From: Branchiostoma floridae
Lineage: Eukaryota > Chordata > Leptocardii > Amphioxiformes > Branchiostomatidae
NCBI RefSeq assembly: GCF_000003815.2
Contig: NC_049979.1
Location: 22,641,517 to 22,705,516 of the forward strand
Reading direction: 5' to 3'
Length of the DNA stretch: 64,000 bases
Positions 1-10,349 of the stretch are shown in pieces. The notes beneath the pieces are model-generated. The model was not told where the DNA came from and searched no databases. It was given only the letters and a program-made list of their open reading frames with translations. Made by a program: the position numbers and the translations under genes. How positions within the stretch are numbered: the stretch's first letter is position 1; the number at the start of each line of letters is the position of its first letter.

Positions 1-1
1 G

Positions 2-445
2 CCGAATGCGCCTGCAGCCAACCAACCTCCTGTGCAAGTGCAGAGCCGCACTTCAATGGATTCAGCTCAGTTAGCGCCTTCAGGAAAACCAGAAGACCAA
101 GGCTCAACGCGATCTCCTGGTTCTCCAACGCCAAACTCCCATTCGCCGTGTCCGTGGAGCAGACCGCCGCCGAGCCAGCTGCAGACGGGACCGTGGGGCA
201 GACCGCCGCCGAGCCAGCTGCAGACGGGACCGTGGAGCAGACCGCCGCCGAGCCAACAAACAGGACCTTGGAACAGACCTCCAACGAGTCTGCAGACGGG
301 ACCCTGGCCGCCCATGTTCAACCATCCACCTGCTCCTTGGGGTCTTCCACCTCCGAACAACGCCATGAGGAACCAGCCTCCCCGAGTGCCCCCACCGCCT
401 TGGCCCTGGCATCCTGCGCTGATGTGGCCGCACATGGTGTGGTAG
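2..445 (+). CDS. Proline-rich C-terminal part of a LINE ORF1-like protein (partial)
   Basis: The frame is open from base 2 to a TAG at 443-445, so the protein begins upstream of the window. It is extremely rich in Pro, Gln, Trp and Ser and contains about four tandem copies of a 13-residue unit close to WSRPPPSQLQTGP. It ends in a Pro/Trp-rich tail (PPPPWPWHPALMWPHMVW). No folded domain is visible. It lies 264 bases before the start of an intact endonuclease/RT ORF on the same strand, so the simplest reading is the end of ORF1 of that LINE; LINE ORF1 proteins are poorly conserved nucleic-acid binders. A host proline-rich gene ending here is the alternative. The opposite strand and the +1 frame are also open here because of the repeat and are treated as shadows. 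Confidence 0.5.
   Translation, partial: PNAPAANQPPVQVQSRTSMDSAQLAPSGKPEDQGSTRSPGSPTPNSHSPCPWSRPPPSQLQTGPWGRPPPSQLQTGPWSRPPPSQQTGPWNRPPTSLQTGPWPPMFNHPPAPWGLPPPNNAMRNQPPRVPPPPWPWHPALMWPHMVW
152..300 (+). repeat. 39-bp coding tandem repeat in the ORF1-like frame
   Basis: Three to four copies of a 39-bp unit (the last shortened to about 36 bp) start near 152, 191, 230 and 265. Each encodes a unit like WSRPPPSQLQTGP. The length is a multiple of three, so copy number can change without breaking the frame. Confidence 0.8.
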
Positions 446-709
446 GATAAGCGTCTGTCAGTTACCGTAGAACAAGTGAAAAATCTCTGCAACATGATTA
501 TTAGAACTTAACGTAATAGTATGTCTTAGTTTGTTTCCTTCCTTTTAACTTCCTGCTAACCCGATATATTTTGAGAATACGTTTTGAATCTGTTTCTGTA
601 TACACTGTTTGCACATTTTAGTTTAAACCGATATGAATGTTGTTAGATATTGTATTTGAATGCTCGAATAAGGACACTATTTTACTTATAGTACTTCTTT
701 TTTTTCGAT

Positions 710-3700
710 ATGAAAACATTCCAAAATGGAATCAAAAGCTTTGGCTTTTGGAATGTTCACGGATTAGGTTCCAAACTAGAGGATTCTGATTTTCTCTCAC
801 ATGTCAAAAAGTTCGACTTCTTCTCGCTTTTAGAAACCTGGAGTACAGAAAACACCATAATTAACATTCCCAATTACAGCTATTTTCATCAACATAGACA
901 AAAGAGTAAGAGAGCGAAACGTTCTTCGGGAGGTATTGTCTTTCTATATAAGAACGAATACAAAGGTTATGTAAAAAAAGCACCATCTCAATCAACAGAC
1001 GCCCTTTGGGTACAAATCGACCGCCAACTACTCGGTTTACCCAAAGATCTATTCATATGTTCTCTCTATATTAGCCCCGGAGCATCCACTGCTCACAAAC
1101 ATTCAGAAAAACATATTATAGACACTTTAGAAGATGAAATCTCTAAATTCAGCTCCGTCGGGTACGTTTTATTAGGTGGTGATTTTAATGCCCGTCTCGG
1201 AAATCTACCTGATTACACAACCGATTCTCATATTGACGACGATTCCGACAGCTCCCCATACTTCACTGACAGACAACACATGGACAAAGTTTCTCCCAAC
1301 AAATTCGGTAGACTAATCACAGACTTGTGTATTCAAGCAAATCTTAGAATATTAAATGGTAGAGTTGTCGGTGACCTACAGGGAAAATTCACGTGTCACC
1401 AACCAAATGGCAGCAGCACAGTTGATTTAATGATTTGTAGTAAGTCCTTTCTCCAGCAAATTTTATCATTCCGTGTCAATCCTCTAACAGTATTCTCTGA
1501 TCATTGTATGATATCTACATTAATTCGCTCAAAACCACCAATACATACTTTTCAGGAAAAATATAAAAGCTCACACACCAGGCCTCTTCCTAAACAGTTT
1601 CACTGGAACGAGAATTCTGCTCAGACATTTCTTCTTTCTCTCAGTCAGCCCGACATTGTAAAACGATTAGTTGCTCTAAAGGACTCTAACAACATAACAT
1701 CTGCGGCAGAAATTGAGAATTATGTTTCTGAATTTAGCTCAATTCTGAGAGAGGCGGGTAATAAGTCACTCTGTTTAAAAAGAGCTAGAAAACGTCCGCC
1801 GAAAAGACAAAATAAGAAATGGTTCGACAAAACGTGTATTGAAATGAAACGTGAAATGAAAAATTTAGCCTATTTACTAGAAAAAAACCCATCACATCCA
1901 GAAGTGAGGGGCAGTTTCTTCAGGAAGAAAAAAGAATATAGAAAATTATTGAAAAAGAAAAAACGTGATTTTCGTCAACAAATTATGAATCAACTATCCA
2001 CCCTTCAGGAAAAGAATCCAAGTGCATTTTGGGACCTTGTTAATAAATTAAAACCCGAGAAGGCTCAAGAAAATAGCCAAATCTCCAGCGAAGACTGGTT
2101 AAACCACTTTAGTAAAGTTGACAAATCATCCGACGGAAATCATGATTCCGTGGCCGGTCCTTTCATTCCAGTAAATGATCAATCTCCTTTTCCAATAGAG
2201 ACAGAGAACTACATATTAGATTCTATAATTACCGCAGATGAATTAGACAGAGCTATTGCAAACTTAAAGAATAACAAGTCCAGTGGAAGCGATATGATAA
2301 GAAACGAAATGTTGAAATGTGGCAAATCAATTTTCCAAAAACCTCTGCTCCATCTTTTTAACCTGTGCTTACAAAACGCATACTTCCCCGAAGAATGGTC
2401 GCTCAGCCATATTGTACCTATCCACAAATCCGGAGATACTTCACTCCCAGACAACTATAGAGGGATCTCTATTATAAGTTGTCTAGGAAAATTATTCTGT
2501 TCAATCTTAAACAATAGACTGTCTAATTACGCAGAAGAAAACAGCCTTTTCAAACCACAACAGGCCGGTTTCAGAAAGAATTTTAGAACAACTGATAATC
2601 TATTCACTTTGAACACGCTTGTCAGCAAATATATCAGTAGAAATTCACGTCTATACGCTTGTTTTGTGGATTTTAGTAAAGCTTTTGATTCTGTTTGGCG
2701 AGAAGGTCTTTTACTAAAATTGAAGAAACTTGGGATAGGAGGCAAATTTCTCCTGACCATAAAAGATATGTACTCTAAAACTACAAATTGTATTAAAACA
2801 AACAGTGGTCTAACCGATACATTTGTAACTCACTGTGGGGTTCGACAAGGCTGTAACCTGAGTCCAACATTGTTCAACTTATTCATTAGTGACATAGCAT
2901 CAGAATTTGATCATTCCTGTTGTAACCCTCCAGTTCTACACTGTATGAATGTACCCTGTCTATTATATGCTGATGATTTAGTAATATTCTCAGAGTCACA
3001 ACGTGGCTTACAATCATCTTTGTCTAGATTAGAAGAGTACTGTAAATCCTGGAGGTTGAAAGTCAACCTTAAAAAGACAAAAATTGTAGTTTTCACAAAG
3101 GGTGGTCGGATACCAAAAGACTGTTCCTTCTTGTTCAATAGTAATGTAGTAGAAATTGTATCTTCGTATTGTTATTTAGGAATAATTGTCAACTCATCTG
3201 GCACATTCAAAGCCAATCACAAATACCTATACAACAAGGGGCTAAGAGCTTTGTTTGGAGTCAGACAATCCCTTGACAAAGCTGATGCCCCGTTGTCTGT
3301 TAAAAACAAGTTATTTGACTCCTGTGTCAAACCAATTTTACTTTATGGGTCGGAGATTTGGGGCTCCTTCAAAAGTTCAAAATCCTGTCCAATCGAATCC
3401 GTACATGTAAAATTCTGTAAACAATCCCTCAATGTCCCCAAAACAGCTAGCAATCTTGCTGCACGGGCGGAATTAGGGAGGTACCCCTTACACTTGGAGG
3501 CCTCCCTAAACGCCGTTAAGTTTTTCACTAGAGTTTGCTTGAATGTGCCGGCTGATAGTCTCCAGGCAGATGCACTCTTATGTCAATTAGAACTAGACTC
3601 TTTAGGTAGTAAATGCTGGGCTTCCGGTGTGCGGAAAACTTTAGAAGAATGCGGTTATGCCTTTGTTTGGCATTCTCCACACTCAATTGTTTCAAAAATG

Positions 3701-4216
3701 CCTTCAATCATCTCTGCTATTCAACAACGTTTAAAGGACATCTACTTTCAGACATTCCTACGCGAAATCCATAATGACAACAAAGGCAAATTCGCAAGGA
3801 ACAAATTACGCTCATACAGACTGTTCAAATCCACCTACAACGAAGAAGAGTACCTTAAAATTCCGAACGAACGTCAAAGATCTATTATCACCAAACTACG
3901 AATTAGCTGCCACAAACTCCGTGTTGAATCAGGGAGGCACAACCGCACACCTCTGGAGCAAAGAATTTGTCAGTTCTGTAACCTGAACAAGGTCGAAGAT
4001 GAAACCCACTTTTTATTAGATTGTAGTTTATATAGTAACGATAGAAGTATTCTTTTTAGCTATATTATAGGAAAGTTCCCTCGCTTTGAATATTTGTCTA
4101 GTGTTGAAAAATTCATTTTTCTTATGAGTTTTGATCAGACGATATTATACCAACACATCTCTAGCTACATATTTAACATTACTAAGAAACGAGAAGAAGT
4201 CGAACAAATGTATTAG
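710..4216 (+). CDS. LINE ORF2: apurinic-type endonuclease plus reverse transcriptase, intact
   Basis: This 1168-residue protein nicks target DNA and copies the element RNA by target-primed reverse transcription. The N-terminal endonuclease shows WNVHGLGSK (about 15), LLETW (about 42), GGDFNARLG (about 157), STVDLMIC (about 240) and SDHCMI (about 265). The reverse transcriptase shows DNYRGISIIS (about 582), FVDFSKAFDSV (about 652), GVRQGCNLSPTLFNLFI (about 710) and the catalytic LLYADDLVIF (about 752). A C-terminal knuckle-like CQFCN...HFLLDC lies near 1088-1106. There is no stop or frameshift, and the length fits CR1/L2/Crack-type elements. The start is the first ATG after the upstream stop, following a T-run. 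Clade assignment within the CR1 group is an inference. The complete frame makes this a candidate young, possibly active, copy. Confidence 0.93.
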   Translation: MKTFQNGIKSFGFWNVHGLGSKLEDSDFLSHVKKFDFFSLLETWSTENTIINIPNYSYFHQHRQKSKRAKRSSGGIVFLYKNEYKGYVKKAPSQSTDALWVQIDRQLLGLPKDLFICSLYISPGASTAHKHSEKHIIDTLEDEISKFSSVGYVLLGGDFNARLGNLPDYTTDSHIDDDSDSSPYFTDRQHMDKVSPNKFGRLITDLCIQANLRILNGRVVGDLQGKFTCHQPNGSSTVDLMICSKSFLQQILSFRVNPLTVFSDHCMISTLIRSKPPIHTFQEKYKSSHTRPLPKQFHWNENSAQTFLLSLSQPDIVKRLVALKDSNNITSAAEIENYVSEFSSILREAGNKSLCLKRARKRPPKRQNKKWFDKTCIEMKREMKNLAYLLEKNPSHPEVRGSFFRKKKEYRKLLKKKKRDFRQQIMNQLSTLQEKNPSAFWDLVNKLKPEKAQENSQISSEDWLNHFSKVDKSSDGNHDSVAGPFIPVNDQSPFPIETENYILDSIITADELDRAIANLKNNKSSGSDMIRNEMLKCGKSIFQKPLLHLFNLCLQNAYFPEEWSLSHIVPIHKSGDTSLPDNYRGISIISCLGKLFCSILNNRLSNYAEENSLFKPQQAGFRKNFRTTDNLFTLNTLVSKYISRNSRLYACFVDFSKAFDSVWREGLLLKLKKLGIGGKFLLTIKDMYSKTTNCIKTNSGLTDTFVTHCGVRQGCNLSPTLFNLFISDIASEFDHSCCNPPVLHCMNVPCLLYADDLVIFSESQRGLQSSLSRLEEYCKSWRLKVNLKKTKIVVFTKGGRIPKDCSFLFNSNVVEIVSSYCYLGIIVNSSGTFKANHKYLYNKGLRALFGVRQSLDKADAPLSVKNKLFDSCVKPILLYGSEIWGSFKSSKSCPIESVHVKFCKQSLNVPKTASNLAARAELGRYPLHLEASLNAVKFFTRVCLNVPADSLQADALLCQLELDSLGSKCWASGVRKTLEECGYAFVWHSPHSIVSKMPSIISAIQQRLKDIYFQTFLREIHNDNKGKFARNKLRSYRLFKSTYNEEEYLKIPNERQRSIITKLRISCHKLRVESGRHNRTPLEQRICQFCNLNKVEDETHFLLDCSLYSNDRSILFSYIIGKFPRFEYLSSVEKFIFLMSFDQTILYQHISSYIFNITKKREEVEQMY

Positions 4217-4370
4217 ACTAGATTTAGAATCTATGTTTTAGATTAGTATTAGAAACCATGTCTACTGTATTACTACCCTTTGTATCAATATGCCTGTACT
4301 TAGCCCGATAGGGCATGAATGTGCAATAAAGGCTATTACTTATATTAATAAAAATTGAGGCATGTGACCA

Positions 4371-5043
4371 AGTGTTTGGAGAAGAGAAAAGGGGGACTGA
4401 TGGATTTTCATTGGAGGCCTTGCTTCCGGGCCCGACATTTACAACAGAAGAATTTCTCGAGATGGCATCCGCCCAAGATTTTAAGAAGGCCCAACCGGGG
4501 CTTTTCAGCTAGCCATCGAGGGGAATAATGCAGCCCTTCTTCACGGGGTGACCGGTTTTTTCAACGAGGAGCTGGGTGACTTAAAGAGAGCTCATGAGTT
4601 ACCCGCTGATAACCAGCTTTTAGAGATTTAGAGACTGGAGAAGGAACAGCCCCCCCCCCCCCCCCCCGAAGTCCAGGCAGNNNNNNNNNNNNNNNNNNNN
4701 NNNNNNNNNNNNNNNNNNNNNNNNNNNNNNNNNNNNNNNNNNNNNNNNNNNNNNNNNNNNNNNNNNNNNNNNNNNNNNNNAACCCCAAATTTTCCTGCCT
4801 TCCCGGGGCCTGCCGCTTCTCCCCCCCATTTTAAACACCCCAGGACCGGCGGTGTTTCTTCCCCCGCGGGGCGGCCTTTTTTCCCCCACACGCCTCAATT
4901 TTTAATAAAAAACTATCATTACCTGCCGAGGTATGACGTTTGTCGAGAGCTCTGACGGGGTTAAAGTTTTGGATGTTGTGATTTAGATGAACTAGAAAGG
5001 GATTTGTCGGGTTAGCGGCCGATTCCACGAACCGGCGGGGGTG
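4371..5043. other. Unassigned sequence with C-run and N gap
   Basis: No supportable gene is seen. There is a C-run of about 18 bases near 4650-4667, a 100-base N gap (4681-4780) and G/C-rich low-complexity sequence after the gap. The open frames across the gap are artefacts of N translation and poly-C. Confidence 0.6.
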
Positions 5044-5210
5044 TTGGAGGGACGTCCCCTATGCCCGATGACCATACCATTTCCGGAGGAGCGTCCCCTA
5101 ATTGAGGGAGAAACATCCCCTTTCCAAGAGGAGCGCCCCCTTGAAAGTCGAGGAGTGTCCTATTTTCTAGAGGAGTGTGCACATTCGCGAGGGATGTCCC
5201 CATTCGATTG
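5044..5210 (+). repeat. Degenerate tandem repeat of about 22-30 bp (GAGGAGCGTCCCCT-like)
   Basis: Seven diverged units follow each other, each with a core like GGAGGAGYGTCCCCT (for example near 5046, 5084, 5108, 5131, 5153, 5171 and 5190). It ends next to the left boundary of the foldback transposon. Function unknown. Confidence 0.55.
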
Positions 5211-5238
5211 GTCGGGGTGGTAGGGGTCTCACTAAATA

Positions 5239-5318
5239 CCGAAAACAACCGAAAACAACCGAAAACAACCGAAAACAACCGAAAACAACCGAAAACAACC
5301 GAAAACAACCGAAAACAA
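5239..5318 (+). repeat. Left 8 x 10-bp array (CCGAAAACAA)
   Basis: Eight head-to-tail copies of CCGAAAACAA without a mismatch are followed by 33-bp composite units up to about 5430. This is the left inner arm of the foldback element. Confidence 0.95.
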
Positions 5319-5725
5319 CTTTCACTAAATACCGAAAACAACCGAAAACAACTTTCACTAAATACCGAAAACAACCGAAAACAACTTTCACTACCGAAAA
5401 CAACCGAAAACAACTTTCAATAATTACCGAAAACAACTCGACACAACCATAAACAACAGACAATCATTTCAGTGGGCTATAGCTATTATTTAATAATTTT
5501 ATTTTATTTTGGACAGGAGTTAGGCTACGATGGATTTATTTGTTTGACGACCCCTGTTATTAATACAATATTGGTAATAATAAAGCCAACGATCTCCTTT
5601 GCCTGTTCGAATATATTAATGTTCGAATTCAGATTCAAGGACCCTGTATGTTATAAACGGGGACTGCTTGGTCAACTCACAAACTCATCAATGGATATCT
5701 ATATTACATGGCATCTATTGTGTAA

Positions 5726-5819
5726 CTCCAAGCAGAGGTAACGGTGGGGGCGGGGTGTAGTATTGGCCACAACAAGAAATAGCAGTCACTGCTATCCCCA
5801 GACGAAATCTCTGCTTGGA
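5726..5819. mobile_element. Small MITE with CCAAGCAGA-type inverted ends
   Basis: The ends CTCCAAGCAGAGG and CTCTGCTTGGA are complementary, about 94 bp apart, and lie inside the centre of the foldback element. The same terminal motif recurs at 13616-13697, 14308-14340 and 16153-16280. Confidence 0.55.
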
Positions 5820-6310
5820 AAATAGGTTTGCTTATTAATTACTGCTGGCAAATTCTGCTGCCTATTTAGCTAATGTGTACTACATTTTTTTCTAGCAACC
5901 AAAACAATCTAGTATATTTCTTGCTCAATTATAACGCATTTCCACTGCCATAGCAAATCGATTTAATGGAAAAACCGCAAACGTGTATTAGAGGTCCCAG
6001 ATTAAACTAAATGATCAAAATTCTGCTTTACACCATAAAACAGCGTGTGATCGATGGAAAGGTGTTTTCACCGGCTACATCGCCTTTGCTGAAAGAATCC
6101 TTCCTTCAGAATCTTCTCTCCCTCGGCCGTGGAGAAAATAATTCAAGGGATAATAACCAGTAGATAAAGATAAAATAGACATTTTTGTTGTTTACGGCTT
6201 TTTTCGGGTTCTGATAGGTTGTTCATGATTGCTTTGATATTTTTTAGGTGGCTTCGAGTTGTTTTCAGTATTTGTCGAGTTGTTTTCGGTTGTTTTCGGT
6301 ATATTTCATG

Positions 6311-6390
6311 TTGTTTTCGGTTGTTTTCGGTTGTTTTCGGTTGTTTTCGGTTGTTTTCGGTTGTTTTCGGTTGTTTTCGGTTGTTTTCGG
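6311..6390 (-). repeat. Right 8 x 10-bp array (TTGTTTTCGG)
   Basis: Eight perfect copies, complementary to the left array and equal in number. Further degenerate units extend inward to about 6255. Confidence 0.95.
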
Positions 6391-6404
6391 TATTTAGTGA
6401 GACC

Positions 6405-6560
6405 GGGTGGTAGTACCGCTGGCTCAATACTTAAGCTTGCTAACCGTAAAATGGGGGTCCGGCGTTCGAAGAGGTGCCTTGAGGACGTTAAAGGAGAATG
6501 GCTAGCAACCCTTCCATGTAAAATATACCCTGCAAGAAAACTTACAGCCCCACTAGGCAC
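6405..6560 (+). mobile_element. tRNA-derived SINE copy (interrupted by the foldback element)
   Basis: A box A-like TGGCTCA near 6419 and a box B-like GTTCGAAGA near 6464 are followed by the family tail GTTAAAGGAGAA...CTAGCAACCC. The tail matches the copies at 9547-9775, 10140-10240 (minus) and 16085-16320 (minus). The 5' end of the SINE (GGGGTGGTAG) appears to lie to the left of the foldback element, at about 5214-5223. Confidence 0.6.
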
Positions 6561-9546
6561 TCATAGGTCTGAAAGAACGAACGGAACTTGTCACTTCAAA
6601 GTAATTTATATACCCTTGACCCTTATTAAAATAGACCGTTCTAGACGGCATACATGACAAAGTACATAAGAGTCTTCCGTAGTCAAGTACTTCGGCTACT
6701 CCCGGCTACTATCTTCAACATTGTATCAGTCGTGACGTTCTCTTGATCAACGGCCACGGAACTGTTTGTATTCAGATAGACGATCTCTAATAAATAAATT
6801 GATTTCAATGACGACGTACATGGCGTTTTGCACGTATCATGAGAAACGTTTGTTGGGGGCATGTAGTATGAGTTGGACCCTGCCCTTCCGAGTTACACAC
6901 ACATAGATAGGGGTATGGGTAAACCTCAGGAACATAACTCTAAACCTTGAAGGACACGTTTGCGTTAACATTCATGGCCAGTCCATTAGTATCTGCCCGA
7001 CATAGGCGGTATTGCATTGCCTTAGAACATACAATATGCGGCGGTATGGCTGCAAACAGCGCTCTACTAATTGGATTCAATCTCGGCCCATGACTACCCA
7101 GTATCAAATACGTACAGTCTAATGACAACGCAAGTACACGCATTCATGAATATGTTTCAACCAGGTTACAAAGATACACCAGGCTCCAATATGACCTGTG
7201 TTTTGATCTCATCTTACACACTGTGTTTAAATGGTTCCCACACTCACTGCAGCGTCCACTTAAAAGACAAAAACACTTCAACATTCAGAGCACGGAGGTT
7301 GCTTTGAATTACACAAAGGTTGCTTTGTAGGCTCTGCTTTATTAGATTAAGACGCGAGGTCATCTTTTTGTAGGCGACATGGAAAACACGTATCTGTGCT
7401 CTTTACATGTACTTAAACTGTCTTGTATTGGACACTATAGACCAAATGTTTTCAAACTAAGACCAGAAAGTGAGCGGAAAATGTTACATTTCCTCTGACC
7501 TTAAAGGGTAAGCAGTTGTGGAGGATTAGAGTTACAGTGGTTCTTCACTAGGGATATATTATGTATACAGACCAATCGCTATAGGACAATAATTTAAGAG
7601 AATCCCTGGGGTACAATGTAAAAGTATATTCACAAACGTGCTGTATGTACGTGTATTAACGTTACAAAATACCTGATTTGCATAGCGAAGGTGGTCAGCA
7701 CAAGTTTAAGAATGGCTCGACACATGGTTTTTAAGGGCCACTACGAGGGGCAAAACAAAACAACTTTCACATTACAGGTGTCGTTTTACACTTACCTGCT
7801 TCACCTTGTCCGTCGTTTCAGGCATTGTGGGCCGTAGACAAGTGCTCCATATTACTAATACTGAACACCAGCCAGCTAGGTAGACAAACCATGTAACAAG
7901 TCTATCCAGTTTTTGTTCCAAGAATAATCGCGAGACTTCGGAGACGGGGCTGCAGTCCTATATGGAGGTCGGCTCATCCATGAAGCTACCTCATGCAGTG
8001 GAACTAACCGTCGGATTCCTCCGCCCTTGGGGTCCTTGGCATGTGCACACCTTCACTGCTCACCTCGCTGTTGTGGAACAAAGGTTTAAAAACGTACTCA
8101 AGTAGGTAGCCATGCTCTTGTGTACAAAAACTCACATTTCACTTCAGGTAGCCCCGAGGTACTTGGGACTACTTAGCGCACCAGTGACGCGGTCGTCAAG
8201 GTAGCCGTCTTTCTGGTTGAGCGAGTCACCAGGCCGCAGCAAAATATTTGTAGGGTAATCCCTGCGCCTTCTGTCCATAGATCTGTTGACTTACTACACA
8301 CAAGGACGTCCTTGCTACACAGAAGTGCGGAGGTATTTTCCTAGTGTTTAACACAACCAGCATTCATTTCACGGCATGTAACAAAAGCTTTAGAAACACG
8401 AATATTGTGAAAAGTGTCTGACTCAAATGTTGACGCAGGTACGTAATTGTGTGGCGCATGTAGACCTCTGAAAGGTACTTGAATACACCTGAATGACCCA
8501 TTAAGCTGTTAACACAGGTGAACGAATTTAGACAGGGTAAGCTGGGAAAAGGCAAATACGCAAATGAATAAGAACGTACGGAGAAGACACGGGTATATAG
8601 GCAAACCATATGACGTAAAAGACTGTGAGAGAAAAATACACCAAGCCTTTCTCATCATTACAGTTCACAGTGTATTCAGTCTGCTGTTAGGATGTAATGG
8701 TGTATGTATACCATTAACAAATTAAAGTATTCATGAATACACTTCTGCTTAGTCAATAACCGAAAAAGAGAATGTCCGAATTACGAAACATTCACGGATT
8801 TCTAAGAGAAAAATTCGGGCCTTAGCTAATGTAGCTGACGACCATAGCAAAAATATCTTTTAGAAGAGTGCTTTCAAATCAAACTTGTTTTATAACCTTA
8901 TGATATATCATCGTTCGCCCCCTCCCTATTTGTTTTCTTAGAAAGTTCCCCACTCTTGTTGAAACACCTATACTGTCCCTATCAATCCACTTGTCCCTTG
9001 AGAAATGGCTGTGAATTTAAAATAACAACTAAATTTGCAATAAGTGTCTGGAACAAAGGACAAAAACACATTTAATTAATTGGTTATTGCAATATCCTGA
9101 CTCCTGCTGGTAGCGGGCGGTCATACGACAATGGCGCGACGTATGAAGCTGGGCCCTGAGATACAGGTTATGCCAACATTTCGTATTACCGTACAGTACG
9201 AATGTCCTTGTATGTCACCGTGCGGTCATGGTGCACACAGTTCATTATAAAGCCGAATGTGATCTTTTTAAGACGTCATAAACAAAACAGTATTTACGCA
9301 TGAAGCAAGAGAGTTGACGACAGGTATTGCACCACCGTATGGCACCCCTTGTGGCAATATTGGCTTTACTCCGTGGTTTACGCCATAGGTAAATACCAGG
9401 TTTCACGTGATGCACGTAGAGGGTAACCTAGGTCATCACACCCAGGCGTCCCTAGCAACGAGATAGCAGCAAGTCGAGCACTGCGTTTATTACGGTAATC
9501 GATCATTGAATCTTTCTAATGGCTTTTTGAGTATTTGACGTACAAG
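6561..9546. other. Intergenic, no gene seen
   Basis: About 3 kb without convincing exons. Only short frames of random composition are present. No tandem repeat or inverted-repeat element was recognised. Confidence 0.5.
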
Positions 9547-9775
9547 TCTCTGTAACGTAACATGTAGCAGCCTCACAGCTCAAGTCCTGGTTCCAATATG
9601 TTGGTACCTGGAAGACCCCAGTTCGATTCTGGGTAGGGGCATCTCGACTGAGGTTGTGCCCGTCTTTAGGATTGTACAAAAAAGGGAGATCCCGTGTTCG
9701 ATAGGGTGCTTCCAGCACGTTAAAGGGGAAGCTAGGGGTAGTCCCTGTAGATTATTACCTGCTACTGAAACAGCA
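9547..9775 (+). mobile_element. tRNA-derived SINE copy
   Basis: It contains a strong T-arm-like hairpin, CCCAGTTCGATTCTGGG near 9620. The family body follows (GTGCCCGTCTTTAGG, GATCCCGTGTTCGATAGG) with the tail GCACGTTAAAGGGGAAGCT. The body matches the minus-strand copy at 10140-10240. Confidence 0.65.
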
Positions 9776-10139
9776 CTGATGAAATTTGCCGCATTCCTTA
9801 TGTGCCACTAGGTCCATAAAACTTCAATAAATACTTCCCAATAACCACAGTGGGCGACGAAAAACATTTCCATATTCCCAGTACACACGTGACCATATCC
9901 TTTAAGGTTACCGATACGTTCGAAAACGTGTTTTTATTTCTGTCACCGTCACTTCAAAGTGATGCATGACGTTCTGTAGTGAACCATTTGACATGTGGCT
10001 GATAATGTGCAGATCGTAAATAGACTGAGGGAAATATGTTCGGACCCGCTCAATGCCTAATGACACAAAATCGTCTGTTTCTGTAAGAGGGTATGTTGTT
10101 TTTAACTTAAAGGAAGAGGTTACTACTATATCCGTTCCC

Positions 10140-10240
10140 CTTTAAAAGGAACGGCATTGTTTAACGTGCTCAATGCACCTCCTCTAACACGGGACCCTGA
10201 TTTTACGTCCCTTTTCTGAAAGACGGGTGCAGCCCCTGTC
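10140..10240 (-). mobile_element. SINE fragment, minus strand
   Basis: Read on the minus strand it gives GGGCTGCACCCGTCTTTC...GGGTCCCGTGTTAGAGGAGG...GAGCACGTTAAA, the same body and tail as the copy at 9547-9775. It has no insertion, so it serves as an empty-site paralogue for the MITE in the copy near 16150. Confidence 0.65.
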
Positions 10241-10349
10241 CAAATGCAATTATCCACATTTAGGTACTATGTGATAGTGTGCATACTAAATGCAATCTTG
10301 ATCGTTGTCTTATCATTTTCAGCAACACCGCTGTAAACATACCACCAAA

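Larger units (their letters stand above)
1..4370 (+). mobile_element. Near-complete non-LTR retrotransposon (CR1/L2-group LINE)
   Basis: The element holds the end of an ORF1-like frame (to 445), a 264-base spacer with a T-run just before the start of ORF2, the complete ORF2 (710-4216), and about 150 bases of 3' UTR. The 3' UTR contains AATAAAGG near 4325 and an A/T-rich end near 4350. The 5' end is outside the window. A degraded sister copy of the same family lies at 35860-38130 (minus), and an endonuclease fragment lies at 34192-34610 (minus). Confidence 0.85.
5224..6404. mobile_element. Foldback-type transposon with 10-bp repeat arms
   Basis: The left end reads GGTCTCACTAAATACC and the right end is its exact complement (GGTATTTAGTGAGACC). 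Inside each end lie eight perfect copies of a 10-bp unit, CCGAAAACAA on the left (5239-5318) and TTGTTTTCGG on the right (6311-6390). The left arm then continues with about three copies of a 33-bp higher-order unit that includes TTTCACTAAATACC; the right arm decays faster. The element is flanked by the direct repeat GGGTGGTAG (5215-5223 and 6405-6413), a plausible 9-bp target duplication. The 720-bp centre has no convincing ORF. Drosophila foldback (FB) elements likewise have arms of short tandem repeats with higher-order units and make 9-bp duplications, so the architecture matches; relationship is not shown. It is non-autonomous. Confidence 0.8.

Noticed and set aside
148-450. +1-frame 100-residue ORF (EQTAAEPAADGT repeats)
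   Set aside because: Overlaps the Pro-rich frame that is open from the window start; it begins inside the repeat and has no upstream continuation.
5239-5430. CRISPR-like array
   Set aside because: Units are contiguous 10- and 33-bp repeats without unique spacers, in a eukaryotic genome; it is a transposon arm.
5175-5452. Open frames through the 10-bp array (Glu-Asn-Asn-Arg-Lys-rich peptides)
   Set aside because: They are forced by a stop-free 10-bp repeat read in all frames; no start context, domain or neighbour supports translation.
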